Of a stretch of DNA of 64,000 nt, positions 43,463 through 52,537 are shown one piece after another; position 1 is the first letter of the stretch; every line of letters starts with the position of its first letter. The stretch is from positions 25,187 to 89,186 of the forward strand of contig CAZFMF010000012.1 in NCBI GenBank assembly GCA_964519985.1. The letters run 5' to 3'. A program made the position numbers and the translations under genes. Source of the DNA: JAIEOG01 sp964519985. Its GTDB lineage: Bacteria; Bdellovibrionota; FAC87; UBA2466. The notes under the pieces are model-generated. The model worked only from the letters and a program-made list of their open reading frames with translations, searched no databases and had not been told where the DNA came from.

Positions 43463-44325
43463 GCGTTGACCCCCGGATGCAAATCTCCGTACACGGATTG
43501 TTTTTCAAAATGCGGTGGAGCGCTTTCCAACTCCACATCGAAAACGTATTCGGCCGGACCGGTGAGCAAAAGCACCTGGGACACCGGACTCAAATCGACA
43601 ATCAAGTCGCCACCGGGAACCGAGACATTGATCGGAGCCGGCTGCGCGTACTGTTGCGAGAAGACCATGGCGGCGGCCGCCGCGCCGGTGCCGCAAGCTA
43701 GCGTTTCCGCGGCCACCCCGCGTTCAAACGTCGTGGCCCGAATGCGGTTAGCCACGAGACGTTGAAAGAAGGTCACGTTGGTTCCGTCCTTCTGAAAAAG
43801 CCCGTGCGCCTGGATCTGCCGTCCAATGCGCGCCACCGGATAGGTCATGAGATCTTTCACTTCTAAGACGGCGTGGGGCACCCCCGTGTTCGTCACGAAG
43901 AGTTGGTAAACGTTCTTGTCGATCTCCAAAATATGTTCGGTGTACTCGAACTCGAATGGCTTCTTCGGCAGCAGCGCCACTTCCACGCGCCCGTCACTCA
44001 GGCGGCGCCCCCTCACCACTCCCGCCGTCGTTTCGAGCGCAATGGTTTCATTCGGAAGGTAATGTTCGTTCACATACTTGATCGCGCAACGGGCCGCGTT
44101 TCCGCACATTTCGGCCGGCGAGCCATCGGAATTGTAGAACGTCCAACCCACGTCGGCCACGTCGCTCTTGTGCAAAACCACCAAACCATCGGCGCCAACC
44201 CCGAAATGGCGATCACAGTAATACTGGATTTCATTTTGGCGAAAGCGCGGCGGCGAACCGTTGATGGCATCTACGAAAAGAAAGTCGTTCCCGCACCCTT
44301 GCATTTTTAAGAAGCGGATTTTCAT
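43459..44325 (-). CDS. dapF: Diaminopimelate epimerase
   Basis: 288 residues. The two catalytic cysteines are in AEMCGNAARC and in AAETLACGTGAAAAAM, with MQGCGNDFLFVD near the start. It interconverts LL- and meso-diaminopimelate, the last step before peptidoglycan or lysine. It overlaps the LptM-like gene upstream and dapA downstream by four bases each. The order lptM-dapF is the same as in E. coli. Confidence 0.97.
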   Translation of the reverse strand: MKIRFLKMQGCGNDFLFVDAINGSPPRFRQNEIQYYCDRHFGVGADGLVVLHKSDVADVGWTFYNSDGSPAEMCGNAARCAIKYVNEHYLPNETIALETTAGVVRGRRLSDGRVEVALLPKKPFEFEYTEHILEIDKNVYQLFVTNTGVPHAVLEVKDLMTYPVARIGRQIQAHGLFQKDGTNVTFFQRLVANRIRATTFERGVAAETLACGTGAAAAAMVFSQQYAQPAPINVSVPGGDLIVDLSPVSQVLLLTGPAEYVFDVELESAPPHFEKQSVYGDLHPGVNA

Positions 44326-44516
44326 TTCTTAGGCTTTTCCTTTGCGGGTTTGGGGGCGGTCGCGGGTTCGGCGACGGCCGGAGGAGGTGCCACCGCCGCG
44401 GGCGGGGGCGGGGGGTCCGGATAGGCGTCCACGTAAGCAATCGGAGCACCCATGACTCCACAGCCGCTCACCAAAAAAAGCAGGGATAGTAGGGAAAGGG
44501 TACGCGCGGCGCTCAT
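44322..44516 (-). CDS. LptM-like small lipoprotein
   Basis: 64 residues. The lipoprotein signal is MSAARTLSLLSLLFLVSGC. The mature start CGVMGAPIAYVDAYPDPPPPP resembles the CGLKGPLYFPP start of LptM (YifL), which helps LptD mature, and a Pro/Ala/Lys-rich tail follows. E. coli lptM is also immediately upstream of dapF and of similar size (67 residues). Position and motif together support the call; neither alone is strong. The stop overlaps the dapF ATG. Confidence 0.6.
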   Translation of the reverse strand: MSAARTLSLLSLLFLVSGCGVMGAPIAYVDAYPDPPPPPAAVAPPPAVAEPATAPKPAKEKPKK

Positions 44517-44567
44517 GACCCGGGTTTAGCACGCGCGGGCCTGCGGCAGCAAGGCCCCCACCCCCGG

Positions 44568-45767
44568 TTAGGACCGAATGACATCAATAATGATTTCAAC
44601 GCCTTTGTGAATGTCCGATTCGGAGATATTCAAAGGTGGGGCGATGCGAATGACGTAGGTGTGGGTTTCCTTACAAAGCACCCCGCGATCCGCGATTCGC
44701 TCACAATACCTTCGGGCGCCGCCGGTGGCCTCCTCGAGCTCAATCCCAATGAGGGCCCCCTTACCCCGGATTTCCTTCACCCCCGGCAGTGGTTTGGCCT
44801 CCAGCATCTGCATCACGGTTTTTCCGACCCAAGCCGAACGCTCGGAGAGCTTTTCCTGACGCAGGATCTCCATCGCCGTCCGCGAGACCGCGCAGGCTAG
44901 GGGATTCCCCCCAAAGGTCGAGCCGTGCTGACCGGGGTGGATAACCCCCATCACGTCCGCCCGTCCCACCACCGCCGATATCGGCAACAATCCGCCGCCC
45001 AGTGACTTTCCCAGAATCAGCAAATCGGGTTTGATCGCGTCATGCTGAAAACAGAAATCCTTGCCCGTGCGGCCTAAGCCGGTCTGGATCTCATCGATAA
45101 TGAGCAAGACATTCTTCCGAGTGCAGAGGTCCCGCACGCCTTTGATGAATCCGGGTTCGGGAACCAAGATTCCGGCTTCCGCCTGGATGGGCTCCATCAG
45201 CACGCCGACGGTATTTCCATCGATCGCTGCTTCCAGATCACCCAGTGAATTAAAAGGAACTTGCTTGAAACCGGGAGTAAACGGACCGAAACCCGCCTTG
45301 TAATCCGGCTCCGAAGAAAACGATACGATCGTAATCGTCCGTCCGTGAAAGTTGTTCTCGAAAACAATGATATTGGCTTCGCCCTTAATACCGCGTTGGT
45401 CGTATCCCCATTTCCGAGCCACCTTGACGGCCGTTTCTACCGCTTCGGCCCCACTGTTCATGGGCAGAACCTGCTCCAAGCCGGCAAATTCCGCCAGCTC
45501 TTTGCTAAACAAGCAAAGTTCCTCGCTGTGAAAAGCGCGCGAGCAAAGCGAAAGTTTCTTGGACTGTTCAATCATTCGGCCGATCAGCTTGGGGTGTTGG
45601 TGACCGAAGTTTAACGCGGAATAGCAGGAGAGAAAGTCGAGGTAGCTCTTCCCCTCGACATCCCAAACCGTCGACCCTTCCCCTCTTTCCAAAACTACCG
45701 GCAGAGGAAGGTAATTGCGGGCTCCGTAGCGATCGTACGTATCAATCAGTTTTTGGGTGCGCGTCAT
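44568..45767 (-). CDS. rocD: Ornithine aminotransferase (class III)
   Basis: 399 residues. Class III PLP features are FLSCYSALNFGHQHPKL, MNSGAEAVETAVKVARKWGY, IIDEIQTGLGRTG, the Schiff-base Lys in LILGKSLGGGLLPISAVV and HGSTFGGNPLACAV. The overall pattern fits ornithine aminotransferase rather than acetylornithine or GABA aminotransferase. It converts ornithine and 2-oxoglutarate to glutamate semialdehyde and glutamate. It lies 51 bp upstream of the lptM-dap operon on the same strand and may be co-transcribed. A direct role in DAP synthesis is not implied. Confidence 0.9.
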   Translation of the reverse strand: MTRTQKLIDTYDRYGARNYLPLPVVLERGEGSTVWDVEGKSYLDFLSCYSALNFGHQHPKLIGRMIEQSKKLSLCSRAFHSEELCLFSKELAEFAGLEQVLPMNSGAEAVETAVKVARKWGYDQRGIKGEANIIVFENNFHGRTITIVSFSSEPDYKAGFGPFTPGFKQVPFNSLGDLEAAIDGNTVGVLMEPIQAEAGILVPEPGFIKGVRDLCTRKNVLLIIDEIQTGLGRTGKDFCFQHDAIKPDLLILGKSLGGGLLPISAVVGRADVMGVIHPGQHGSTFGGNPLACAVSRTAMEILRQEKLSERSAWVGKTVMQMLEAKPLPGVKEIRGKGALIGIELEEATGGARRYCERIADRGVLCKETHTYVIRIAPPLNISESDIHKGVEIIIDVIRS

Positions 45768-45809
45768 GCGCGCATCTTAGCGCCATTGCCTTCGGCTCAC
45801 AATGGGACG

Positions 45810-48401
45810 CTAGCGTTTTTTATTTGAGGTGGGCGATCGCGCGGAGGCTTCATCGAGCGAAAGATTAAAAGCGGTCTGTTGGCCTTCCTCGATCAGAACC
45901 TCGCTCTTAACATCGAGGTTGAGCAATTTGTTCACGAGCCGCAACTCGTAGGTCCGTTTGGCGCGCAGCGGGATCTCCAACGGAATCCGTGAGCGCGCGT
46001 CCCGCGCTTTTTCCCCATTGAGATAAACCTCCGCATTGAACCCTAAGTTCAAAGCCAGACGGCCCATCGGAATGGAACGCAAGGCGTGACTCCATTCGGT
46101 GACCTTGGGACTGATGACGACATTCTCGGAAAGATACTCGTAACCTTCTTTGCGCAAGATGATATTGACCGACCGATTGCAAGGGCCGGAAAGAATGACC
46201 GGCGTAAAGCCCCGCGACTCGTTGCCCTCGAAGACTTCCGCGCCGGGCGGCGTCGAGCGCACGTTTAGCGTGCAATCGCCCACTGGCTTGCGATCAACAG
46301 AAATCGGATCCGTCTCCATCGGTGGCGGCGCGGTTTCAATCTTCTCGGTGGGTTCCCGCGATTTCTCCAGGAACGCTTCCACGGCGCCGTCGAGGTACAG
46401 CTTGTACATGTAACCGGTCAGACCCATGACGATAAACAAACTCACCATCGGGTGCATCAAGCGCCGGCTTTTTTTCTCCGCGGCGACTTTCTTCGCATCC
46501 CCGAAAACATCCGTACGCCATTGCCGGGCCTCGGGCTCGCGCTCGGTATTGCGTTGCATCTCGAGGCGCGGCTCGGGACGTGGCTCCGGCCGCGCCGGAC
46601 GCTGAGATCGGGGTGCCGCCGGTTGGATCGGCGTACGGGGCACCGCCTGGGTGTACGAAGTCTCACCGACGGTGCTCGCGTCGACGGGCGTGGCCGTTCC
46701 CTCCGGGGTGGGAGGCGCCGGCTTGTCCGTCGTCTCGCCGCCCATCGGAACGATCAACGCGCTCGACCGACTGCGCTCATTTAGGCTCGCATCGATCGGA
46801 AGCTTCGGCTCCGGCGAAGGCGGTTCTTCTTTCTCCAAAACCAACCCGCGTTTGGCCGGCCCTTCCGGCGCGGCCTTGTTGAAGGTGTGCTGCCCACCGC
46901 CCGGAAGGACCAGGTCCACGTCTTCCATTCCGTGCGTGAGTTTAATTCCTTCGCTCGGCGTCCCCACCTGGGTGCGTTCGATCTCGTCGCTGGGCGTGTC
47001 TTCGACCAAATCCGGTTCGGTCGGCGGGGCTTCGGTCATTTCCAACGGCGGCTCTGGCGAAGGCTCTTGCCCGGCGGCCGGAATGCCGTCCTGACTCTTC
47101 GTCAGGCTCCCTTCGGCATTCGGTCCGGAAGCGTCGGAATCCGGCGGCGAAGGGGCAAAGGAGGTTTCCAGTCCCTCGATGGAGTCGTCGGCGAGATTCT
47201 CATCGATCGTAAAGGAAGCCGACGCGGGTGGAATCTCGGCTCCCGCCTGGGAAAGTTCGGGAGATGGTGCACCTTCGGCGTCACCCATTTTGTTTTCATC
47301 GGAAAAAGTATCGCCCGTCTCTTCGCCGACCTCGGACTTGGTCTGCATGCCATCGAGAACTTCTTCGACGTCGGCCATCGAATCTTCCGGCGGATCTTCT
47401 TTTGCCACTCCCTGGGAAAACGGAATCGTCTGACGCGACAGTTGCTCGAAGCGTTTCTTTTCTTTCCCAATTTCGTCGGCGAAAGTCTTTTGGAGAATTT
47501 CGGAAACTTCGCGCTGGGTGAACGCCGGCGCATTCTTACTCAAGAACTCGAGTAAGTGGCGGTGCAGATCTCCCGCGGAGTTGTAACGCAACTTGAGATC
47601 CTTCGAGAGGACCTTCATCACGATGCGTTCTAGTTCGGGGGGGATGCGCGGGTTGATCTTGGAGGGCGGCATGATCACGCATTCCTGAATCATGCGCAAC
47701 GTTGCCATGTCGCTTTCGGCCGCGAACAAACGGCGGCCGGTCAGCATTTCCCAAAGAATAATTCCCGTCGAGAAAATGTCGGTACGATGGTCGACGGAAA
47801 GGCCATTGGCTTGCTCCGGCGACATGTACCCGAATTTCCCTTTGATCACGCCCGAACGCGTTTCATCCGCTCGGTCTTTTGCTTTCGCGATCCCGAAGTC
47901 GACGATCTTCACCGCCCCTTCGTAAGAAAGCATGATGTTCTGCGGCGACATGTCGCGGTGAATGATGTTCAGTGACTTGCCGGTCATGTCGTCTTTTTTG
48001 GTATGCGCGTATTCGAGCCCTTTGCAAACTTCGTTCATCACGAAGACGGAGAACTCGATCGGGAACTGCACGTCGATCTTGCGGGCCTTGTTCACGAACT
48101 GACGGAGATTTTTCCCGTCCACGTACTCCATCGCCAGTAGGTACGTCTCGCCGAATTTATTGAAATCATAGACCTGCACGATATTGGCGTGGGTCAGCAT
48201 GCTCGAAAGGCGTGCTTCGTATTCGAACATCTTCCGAAATTCGTCGTTTTGACTGTAGGTGGGCAGAATGCGTTTGATCGCGACTTGCTTTTCGAAGCCC
48301 CCGGCGCCGCCCGCTTTCGCACGATACACTTCGGCCATGCCGCCCGTTGCGAGGCGTTCCATCAAAAGGTACCGGCCCATTTTGAAGGGCTTGAAATCCA
48401 A
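45810..48401 (-). CDS. Transmembrane Ser/Thr protein kinase with C-terminal PEGA domain
   Basis: 863 residues from a TTG with AGGAGGAAGG just upstream. The Hanks-type kinase domain (about 8-290) has VAIKRIL, HRDMSPQNIM, DFGIAKAK and GYMSPEQ. An acidic, Pro/Glu-rich linker (about 330-640) leads to a single membrane span (MVSLFIVMGLTGYMYKLYL, about 672-690). An extracytoplasmic PEGA domain (CTLNVRSTPPGAEVFEGNESRGFTPVIL) and a second PEGA-like unit (GRLALNLGFNAEVYLNGEKAR) follow. All catalytic residues look intact. PEGA domains are thought to bind envelope polymers, so this probably relays envelope state to cytoplasmic targets. It is divergent from mreB. Confidence 0.9.
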   Translation of the reverse strand: MDFKPFKMGRYLLMERLATGGMAEVYRAKAGGAGGFEKQVAIKRILPTYSQNDEFRKMFEYEARLSSMLTHANIVQVYDFNKFGETYLLAMEYVDGKNLRQFVNKARKIDVQFPIEFSVFVMNEVCKGLEYAHTKKDDMTGKSLNIIHRDMSPQNIMLSYEGAVKIVDFGIAKAKDRADETRSGVIKGKFGYMSPEQANGLSVDHRTDIFSTGIILWEMLTGRRLFAAESDMATLRMIQECVIMPPSKINPRIPPELERIVMKVLSKDLKLRYNSAGDLHRHLLEFLSKNAPAFTQREVSEILQKTFADEIGKEKKRFEQLSRQTIPFSQGVAKEDPPEDSMADVEEVLDGMQTKSEVGEETGDTFSDENKMGDAEGAPSPELSQAGAEIPPASASFTIDENLADDSIEGLETSFAPSPPDSDASGPNAEGSLTKSQDGIPAAGQEPSPEPPLEMTEAPPTEPDLVEDTPSDEIERTQVGTPSEGIKLTHGMEDVDLVLPGGGQHTFNKAAPEGPAKRGLVLEKEEPPSPEPKLPIDASLNERSRSSALIVPMGGETTDKPAPPTPEGTATPVDASTVGETSYTQAVPRTPIQPAAPRSQRPARPEPRPEPRLEMQRNTEREPEARQWRTDVFGDAKKVAAEKKSRRLMHPMVSLFIVMGLTGYMYKLYLDGAVEAFLEKSREPTEKIETAPPPMETDPISVDRKPVGDCTLNVRSTPPGAEVFEGNESRGFTPVILSGPCNRSVNIILRKEGYEYLSENVVISPKVTEWSHALRSIPMGRLALNLGFNAEVYLNGEKARDARSRIPLEIPLRAKRTYELRLVNKLLNLDVKSEVLIEEGQQTAFNLSLDEASARSPTSNKKR

Positions 48402-48591
48402 CCTTCCTCCTAAGATCGCAATCCTCTTAGACTATTCGGCTTTTTTGACCCTTTCGTTGAGGGAAATCGGGGAACCGGAGGACCGCCGCGGGAGGGCGTA
48501 AAGAGCCGTGACTATTAGACAAAGGGGCTATATAAATGCCGCTAATCCGGTTGAGGGGCTCCATCTGAAAAAAAACGGAGTAGGTAATGTC

Positions 48592-49653
48592 ATGGCGAGT
48601 TTGAATCCAACGCGGCGCGTTCTGAATCGAATGATGGGAATGTTCTCGAGCGATCTGGCGATCGATCTCGGAACCGCCAATACTTTGGTTTACGCGAAGA
48701 ACCGCGGCTTGATCATCGACGAACCTTCCGTAGTCGCCGTGGCCAAAAATGCGCGCGGGGGCCCGAGCCGAGTGCTCGCCGTCGGTCGCGAAGCCAAAGA
48801 AATGTTGGGCCGCACTCCCGGTAGCATCGTCGCCATTCGTCCGATGAAAGATGGCGTGATCGCCGACTTCGAAGTCACGCAGAGCATGCTGAAGTACTTC
48901 ATCGCGAAGTCGCAGGAAAAAATTACTCTCGTTCGCCCCCGCATCATCATCTGCGTTCCTTTCGGGATCACGCAGGTCGAGCGCCGCGCTGTCCGCGAAT
49001 CGGCGCAATCCGCGGGCGCCCGCGAAGTCTTCTTGATTGAAGAACCGATGGCCGCCGCGATCGGTGCCGGGCTTCCGATTACGGAGCCGTCGGGCAATAT
49101 GATCGTCGATATCGGTGGGGGGACGACTGAGGTCGCCGTGATTTCGCTGGGCGGGATCGTCTACAGCCAATCGGTGCGCGTGGCCGGAGACAAGTTCGAC
49201 GACGCGATCGTCAACTACATCAAGCGCCAATACAACTTGCTCATCGGCGAACGCACCGCCGAGCAGATCAAGATCGAAATTGGAAACGCTTTCCCGTTCG
49301 ACGAAGTGAAGTATTGCGAAGTCAAAGGCCGCGACCTCGTCGTCGGCAGCCCGAAGACGGTGACGGTCAGTAGCGACGAAATTCGCGAAGCCCTGGTCGA
49401 CCAAGTGAATATCGTCGTCGACGCCGTCAAGCAGGCGCTCGAACGCACACCGCCCGAACTCGCGGCGGATATCGTCGATAAAGGGATTGTTTTGGCCGGC
49501 GGCGGGTCCCTGCTCGCCAACTTCGACATCCTCATTCGCGAACGCACTGGCCTACCGGTCATGTACGCGGAAGACCCGCTCAAATGCGTGGTGATTGGAT
49601 CCGGTAAGGTCCTCGATCAATTGGATTTGCTCAAATCATTGACGATTGAATAA
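48592..49653 (+). CDS. mreB: Rod-shape-determining actin homologue MreB
   Basis: 353 residues from ATG 48592 with GGAG upstream; an in-frame GTG 84 bases earlier is less likely. Actin-fold signatures are DLAIDLGTANTLVYAKNRG (phosphate 1), MIVDIGGGTTEVAVISLGGIV (phosphate 2) and KGIVLAGGGSLLANFD. MreB filaments guide elongation-mode peptidoglycan synthesis. mreC/mreD are not adjacent downstream; instead a palindromic repeat and the convergent tolB follow. Confidence 0.97.
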   Translation: MASLNPTRRVLNRMMGMFSSDLAIDLGTANTLVYAKNRGLIIDEPSVVAVAKNARGGPSRVLAVGREAKEMLGRTPGSIVAIRPMKDGVIADFEVTQSMLKYFIAKSQEKITLVRPRIIICVPFGITQVERRAVRESAQSAGAREVFLIEEPMAAAIGAGLPITEPSGNMIVDIGGGTTEVAVISLGGIVYSQSVRVAGDKFDDAIVNYIKRQYNLLIGERTAEQIKIEIGNAFPFDEVKYCEVKGRDLVVGSPKTVTVSSDEIREALVDQVNIVVDAVKQALERTPPELAADIVDKGIVLAGGGSLLANFDILIRERTGLPVMYAEDPLKCVVIGSGKVLDQLDLLKSLTIE

Positions 49654-49654
49654 T

Positions 49655-49800
49655 GTCATTGCGAGGCCCGCAGGGCCGAAGCACCCTCGCCGCGCTCAGC
49701 GCGGCGGCACCGCGAGAGCGCAGCCCGTGGCGGCCCCGCATCGCGGAGCGATGCGAGATTGCTTCACTTCGTTCGCAATGACGTTACGGTTCGCAATGAC
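49655..49800. repeat. GTCATTGCGA-type palindromic repeat, copy 5 (composite)
   Basis: Starts GTCATTGCGAGGCCCGC one base after the mreB stop and ends TTCGCAATGAC one base before the tolB stop, filling the gap completely. It contains GAAGCACCCTCGCC, GAGATTGCTTCACTTCG and two right-hand TTCGCAATGAC ends (about 49782-49792 and 49790-49800). It is therefore a composite of more than one unit. Both convergent genes would read into this structure. Confidence 0.85.
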
Positions 49801-49801
49801 C

Positions 49802-51211
49802 TTACCCTTCGCGAGGTCCCCAGGACGGGGTCATGCACTGCTGGCCGGGTGGGGAAATCCTTCGAATCACGGCGCCATCCGTGGTCATCGTATAAACCGA
49901 ATACTTCCCGCCTTCGTTTGAAGAGAAAGCGATGTGCCGACCGGTCGGCGCCCACGAGGGATTTTCACTGTTTACTTTTTTCTTGCCCGCCCGATCGCCG
50001 ACGGTAAGGCGGTTCAAATTGTTTCCATCGGGATCGATCAGATACAAATCAAAGTTTCCCTCTTCCAGACGTTGCGCGGCGAAAATGATCTTATCGCCCT
50101 TGGTCGACCAAGCCGGAGACGCGTTGTAGATCCCCGCGAATGTGAGCTGACGAGCTACCTTTGTCGCCATGTCCACCACGTAGATCATCGGGTGCCGGGA
50201 GCGCGCGCTCGAAATCACCATGCTTTTTCCGTCCGGCGCCCAGCTCGGTTCGACTTCGAAGAGCAGGTTCACATTCGTGGGCTGAAACCCTCCCCCGACC
50301 TTTTGCCACTGAATGTTTCGACTCAACGGCTCGGGCGTTTGGGGTGAGTTCGGATCCAGGAGGTACAGCTCGGGGCGCCCGGTGAAACTCAACGTTACCG
50401 CAATGCGCGACCCATCCGGCTTCCAGGCCGCACCGCTATTCATCCCCTCGCGCGAAGAAAGCACGTTCCGCCGGCCGGTGGACAGGCTGTGGCGCTTCAG
50501 CACTGTGCCCTTCTTGCGAGCCTTGCCGGAGTAGACCCAATCGTACTGGGTGTAGGTGATCGATTTGGCGTCGGGCGCCCAGGAGGGCGTGACCGAGATC
50601 GTTTTATCGTCGGTTAGCTGAATGAGGTTTCTCCCGTCCGCATCGGAAACGTAGATATCTTTCGGCGGGCTCTTCATCTTCCGGGCCGGCTGGCAAACCA
50701 TCAAGATGCGACTGAAAAAAAGACCCCGCTCTCCCGACACGGTTTGCATGATGTCTTCCGATAACGCGTGCACCAAGCGATAAAACTGCGCGATATTGAA
50801 CTGATAACGCGTGCCGAACATTTTTTTCTCACCGGGCACGTCGTAGAATGTCGCATCCAGTGTCAGCTTGCCCGCCACCACCGAATAGGCGAGCTTCAAA
50901 TAGAACGAGATGTTTTGTTTCTTGAATTCGTCAAAGTTCGTCGCTCCGCCGGAACCTTCCAGCGCGGTCACGGCTTCCTTGGGAAGAATGTCGAAAAGGT
51001 TGGCAAATTCCATGTCAGATAGGATCTCGGCGTGCACCTTCTCCGCCAGGGCCGCGTCCAAACCGGTCGCTCCCGGTAACGGCCGCACCGCCCCCACCGC
51101 CAAACGGGCTTTGCGGACTTTCGCGCCCGTAATCGTAATGTCGATGTCGGCGTGGACCGTCGAAGCACCCATCCAGAACAAAGCCGAAAGCAAAATCGCG
51201 ATGCGCATCAT
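49802..51211 (-). CDS. tolB: TolB periplasmic beta-propeller protein
   Basis: 469 residues with a signal peptide (MMRIAILLSALFWMGASTVHA). The N-terminal TolB domain is followed by six WD40-like PD40 blades with repeated S-W-A-P-D-G-K/x-S-I motifs (TPSWAPDAKSITY, EPSWAPDGKSMVI, NPSWAPTGRHIAF, TPSWGPREG). TolB works with Pal and TolA in outer-membrane constriction and integrity. The ATG overlaps the tolA-like stop as ATGA. The stop abuts repeat copy 5. No pal gene follows; it must be elsewhere. Confidence 0.95.
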   Translation of the reverse strand: MMRIAILLSALFWMGASTVHADIDITITGAKVRKARLAVGAVRPLPGATGLDAALAEKVHAEILSDMEFANLFDILPKEAVTALEGSGGATNFDEFKKQNISFYLKLAYSVVAGKLTLDATFYDVPGEKKMFGTRYQFNIAQFYRLVHALSEDIMQTVSGERGLFFSRILMVCQPARKMKSPPKDIYVSDADGRNLIQLTDDKTISVTPSWAPDAKSITYTQYDWVYSGKARKKGTVLKRHSLSTGRRNVLSSREGMNSGAAWKPDGSRIAVTLSFTGRPELYLLDPNSPQTPEPLSRNIQWQKVGGGFQPTNVNLLFEVEPSWAPDGKSMVISSARSRHPMIYVVDMATKVARQLTFAGIYNASPAWSTKGDKIIFAAQRLEEGNFDLYLIDPDGNNLNRLTVGDRAGKKKVNSENPSWAPTGRHIAFSSNEGGKYSVYTMTTDGAVIRRISPPGQQCMTPSWGPREG

Positions 51212-52032
51212 TTATCCTCCGCTCGAAACGTGACCGTTATCCCGCCGTTGATCAAAGAAGGATCTTCGGGGAGGGGCAGCGGCTGAGCGTCGTTGATGGC
51301 CTGCAGGACCGCCGAGTCAAAGATGCGATCCGCCGATGGGCTGACAATCCGCTTCGAGCGAACTCTTCCAGTTGGATACATTTCCAAATGAACGGTGTTC
51401 GTCAGGCCACGATCCCGCTGCGAGGGCATAATATAAAATTTTTCTTTGATCTTGGCCATGACGATTGCGGTGTACTGATCTTTGGGTGTGCCGAGGTTTC
51501 CGACGGTGGCGGTACCTTTCGAAACGATATTTCCCTTGAGCTTCTGCCGGCCCTTCTTGCCTTCGTTCATCAAGGCCTTCAACGCTTGTTCGCGTTTCAA
51601 TTCCTCTTCCACTTGTTTGAGCGCTTTTTTCTTCTCCTCGTCGGCGAGCTTCTTGGCTTTCTCTTTGGCTTCTTTTTCCGCCTTTTCCTTTTCCGCGGCC
51701 GCTTTCTTCTGCGCCTCGAGGGCCATCAAATCATCTTCTTGTTCCTCGACGTCTTCCTTCACTTCCGCGGGCTTTTCGACTTCTTCCAAAGTCGGATCGA
51801 GCTTTTCCAAGTCTTTGATGGCGATGTCCGGCAAACCCACTAAGTCGACTTGCACGTACTCTTGGTAGATATCTTTGACGTGAGTCTTAGGAAATATCTG
51901 AATACCGAGCGCTTCGAGCCCCTTGACGGTCAGCCAACTGGCCGGAACCAAAAGGTGTAGGATGACCGACGCAATCAGCGCGGCGCGGGGGAGGTAGATA
52001 AAATCTTGGTGGGTCGCTTCGGCGGTGCTCAT
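51208..52032 (-). CDS. tolA: TolA-like energy-transducing protein (TonB C-terminal fold)
   Basis: 274 residues. A cytoplasmic start and one membrane span (AALIASVILHLLVPASWL, about 17-34) are followed by an acidic segment and a long Lys/Glu/Ala-rich helical region (about 95-160). The C-terminal TonB/TolA domain (YTAIVMAKIKEKFYIMPSQ...TVHLEMYPTGRVRSKRIVSPSADRIFDSAVLQAINDAQPLPLP) completes it. It spans the periplasm and couples proton-motive force to TolB/Pal. Position between tolR and tolB, with four-base overlaps to both, identifies it as TolA rather than TonB. Confidence 0.93.
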   Translation of the reverse strand: MSTAEATHQDFIYLPRAALIASVILHLLVPASWLTVKGLEALGIQIFPKTHVKDIYQEYVQVDLVGLPDIAIKDLEKLDPTLEEVEKPAEVKEDVEEQEDDLMALEAQKKAAAEKEKAEKEAKEKAKKLADEEKKKALKQVEEELKREQALKALMNEGKKGRQKLKGNIVSKGTATVGNLGTPKDQYTAIVMAKIKEKFYIMPSQRDRGLTNTVHLEMYPTGRVRSKRIVSPSADRIFDSAVLQAINDAQPLPLPEDPSLINGGITVTFRAEDK

Positions 52033-52460
52033 TGTGTGCTGGCAGCTTCGCCCTCCGGAGGTAGCGTCACTAAACCAATTCGGTCGATGCCGGCCGCCTT
52101 CACCGTCGCCATCGTCTTGGCCACGACCGCGTAGGGGAGCTCACCGTCGGCGCGAATGAAGACTTCTTTGCGTTTGCGGGTGCGGAAGAAATCCTTCAGC
52201 CGGGCTTTCAACTGGGAGTACGGAATTTCTTCCTTGTTGATAAAAACCCGCGTTTCCTTGGTCACACTCAATGTCACCGGCTTTTCGGCCTTCGGAAGCG
52301 CCTTGGCCGACGCACGCGGCAGTTGCAACGGCACCCCGGTTTCCATCATCGGGGTCGTCACCATAAAGATCACCAGCAAGACGAGCATGACGTCGACAAA
52401 CGGCGTGATGTTGATTTCCGACAGAGGGGCATTGTTGTCCGACTGCGAACCGAAGCCCAT
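52029..52460 (-). CDS. tolR: TolR/ExbD-family protein
   Basis: 143 residues. The single membrane helix carries the essential Asp in EINITPFVDVMLVLLVIFMVTTPMM. The periplasmic ExbD/TolR domain follows (VTLSVTKETRVFINKEEIPYSQLKARLKDFF). With TolQ it forms the proton channel that energises TolA. It is 77 bp downstream of tolQ and overlaps tolA by four bases. Confidence 0.95.
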   Translation of the reverse strand: MGFGSQSDNNAPLSEINITPFVDVMLVLLVIFMVTTPMMETGVPLQLPRASAKALPKAEKPVTLSVTKETRVFINKEEIPYSQLKARLKDFFRTRKRKEVFIRADGELPYAVVAKTMATVKAAGIDRIGLVTLPPEGEAASTQ

Positions 52461-52537
52461 AAGTATCCCCTCGAACCTTCAATAAGGACGTCGACCGCGT
52501 CGCTTTCGTTACGACGGCCGAGTGAGTGAAAACACCG

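Noticed and set aside
48508..48591. Longer MreB N-terminus from a GTG
   Set aside because: The extra 28 residues are not MreB-like and the ATG at 48592 has an upstream GGAG.
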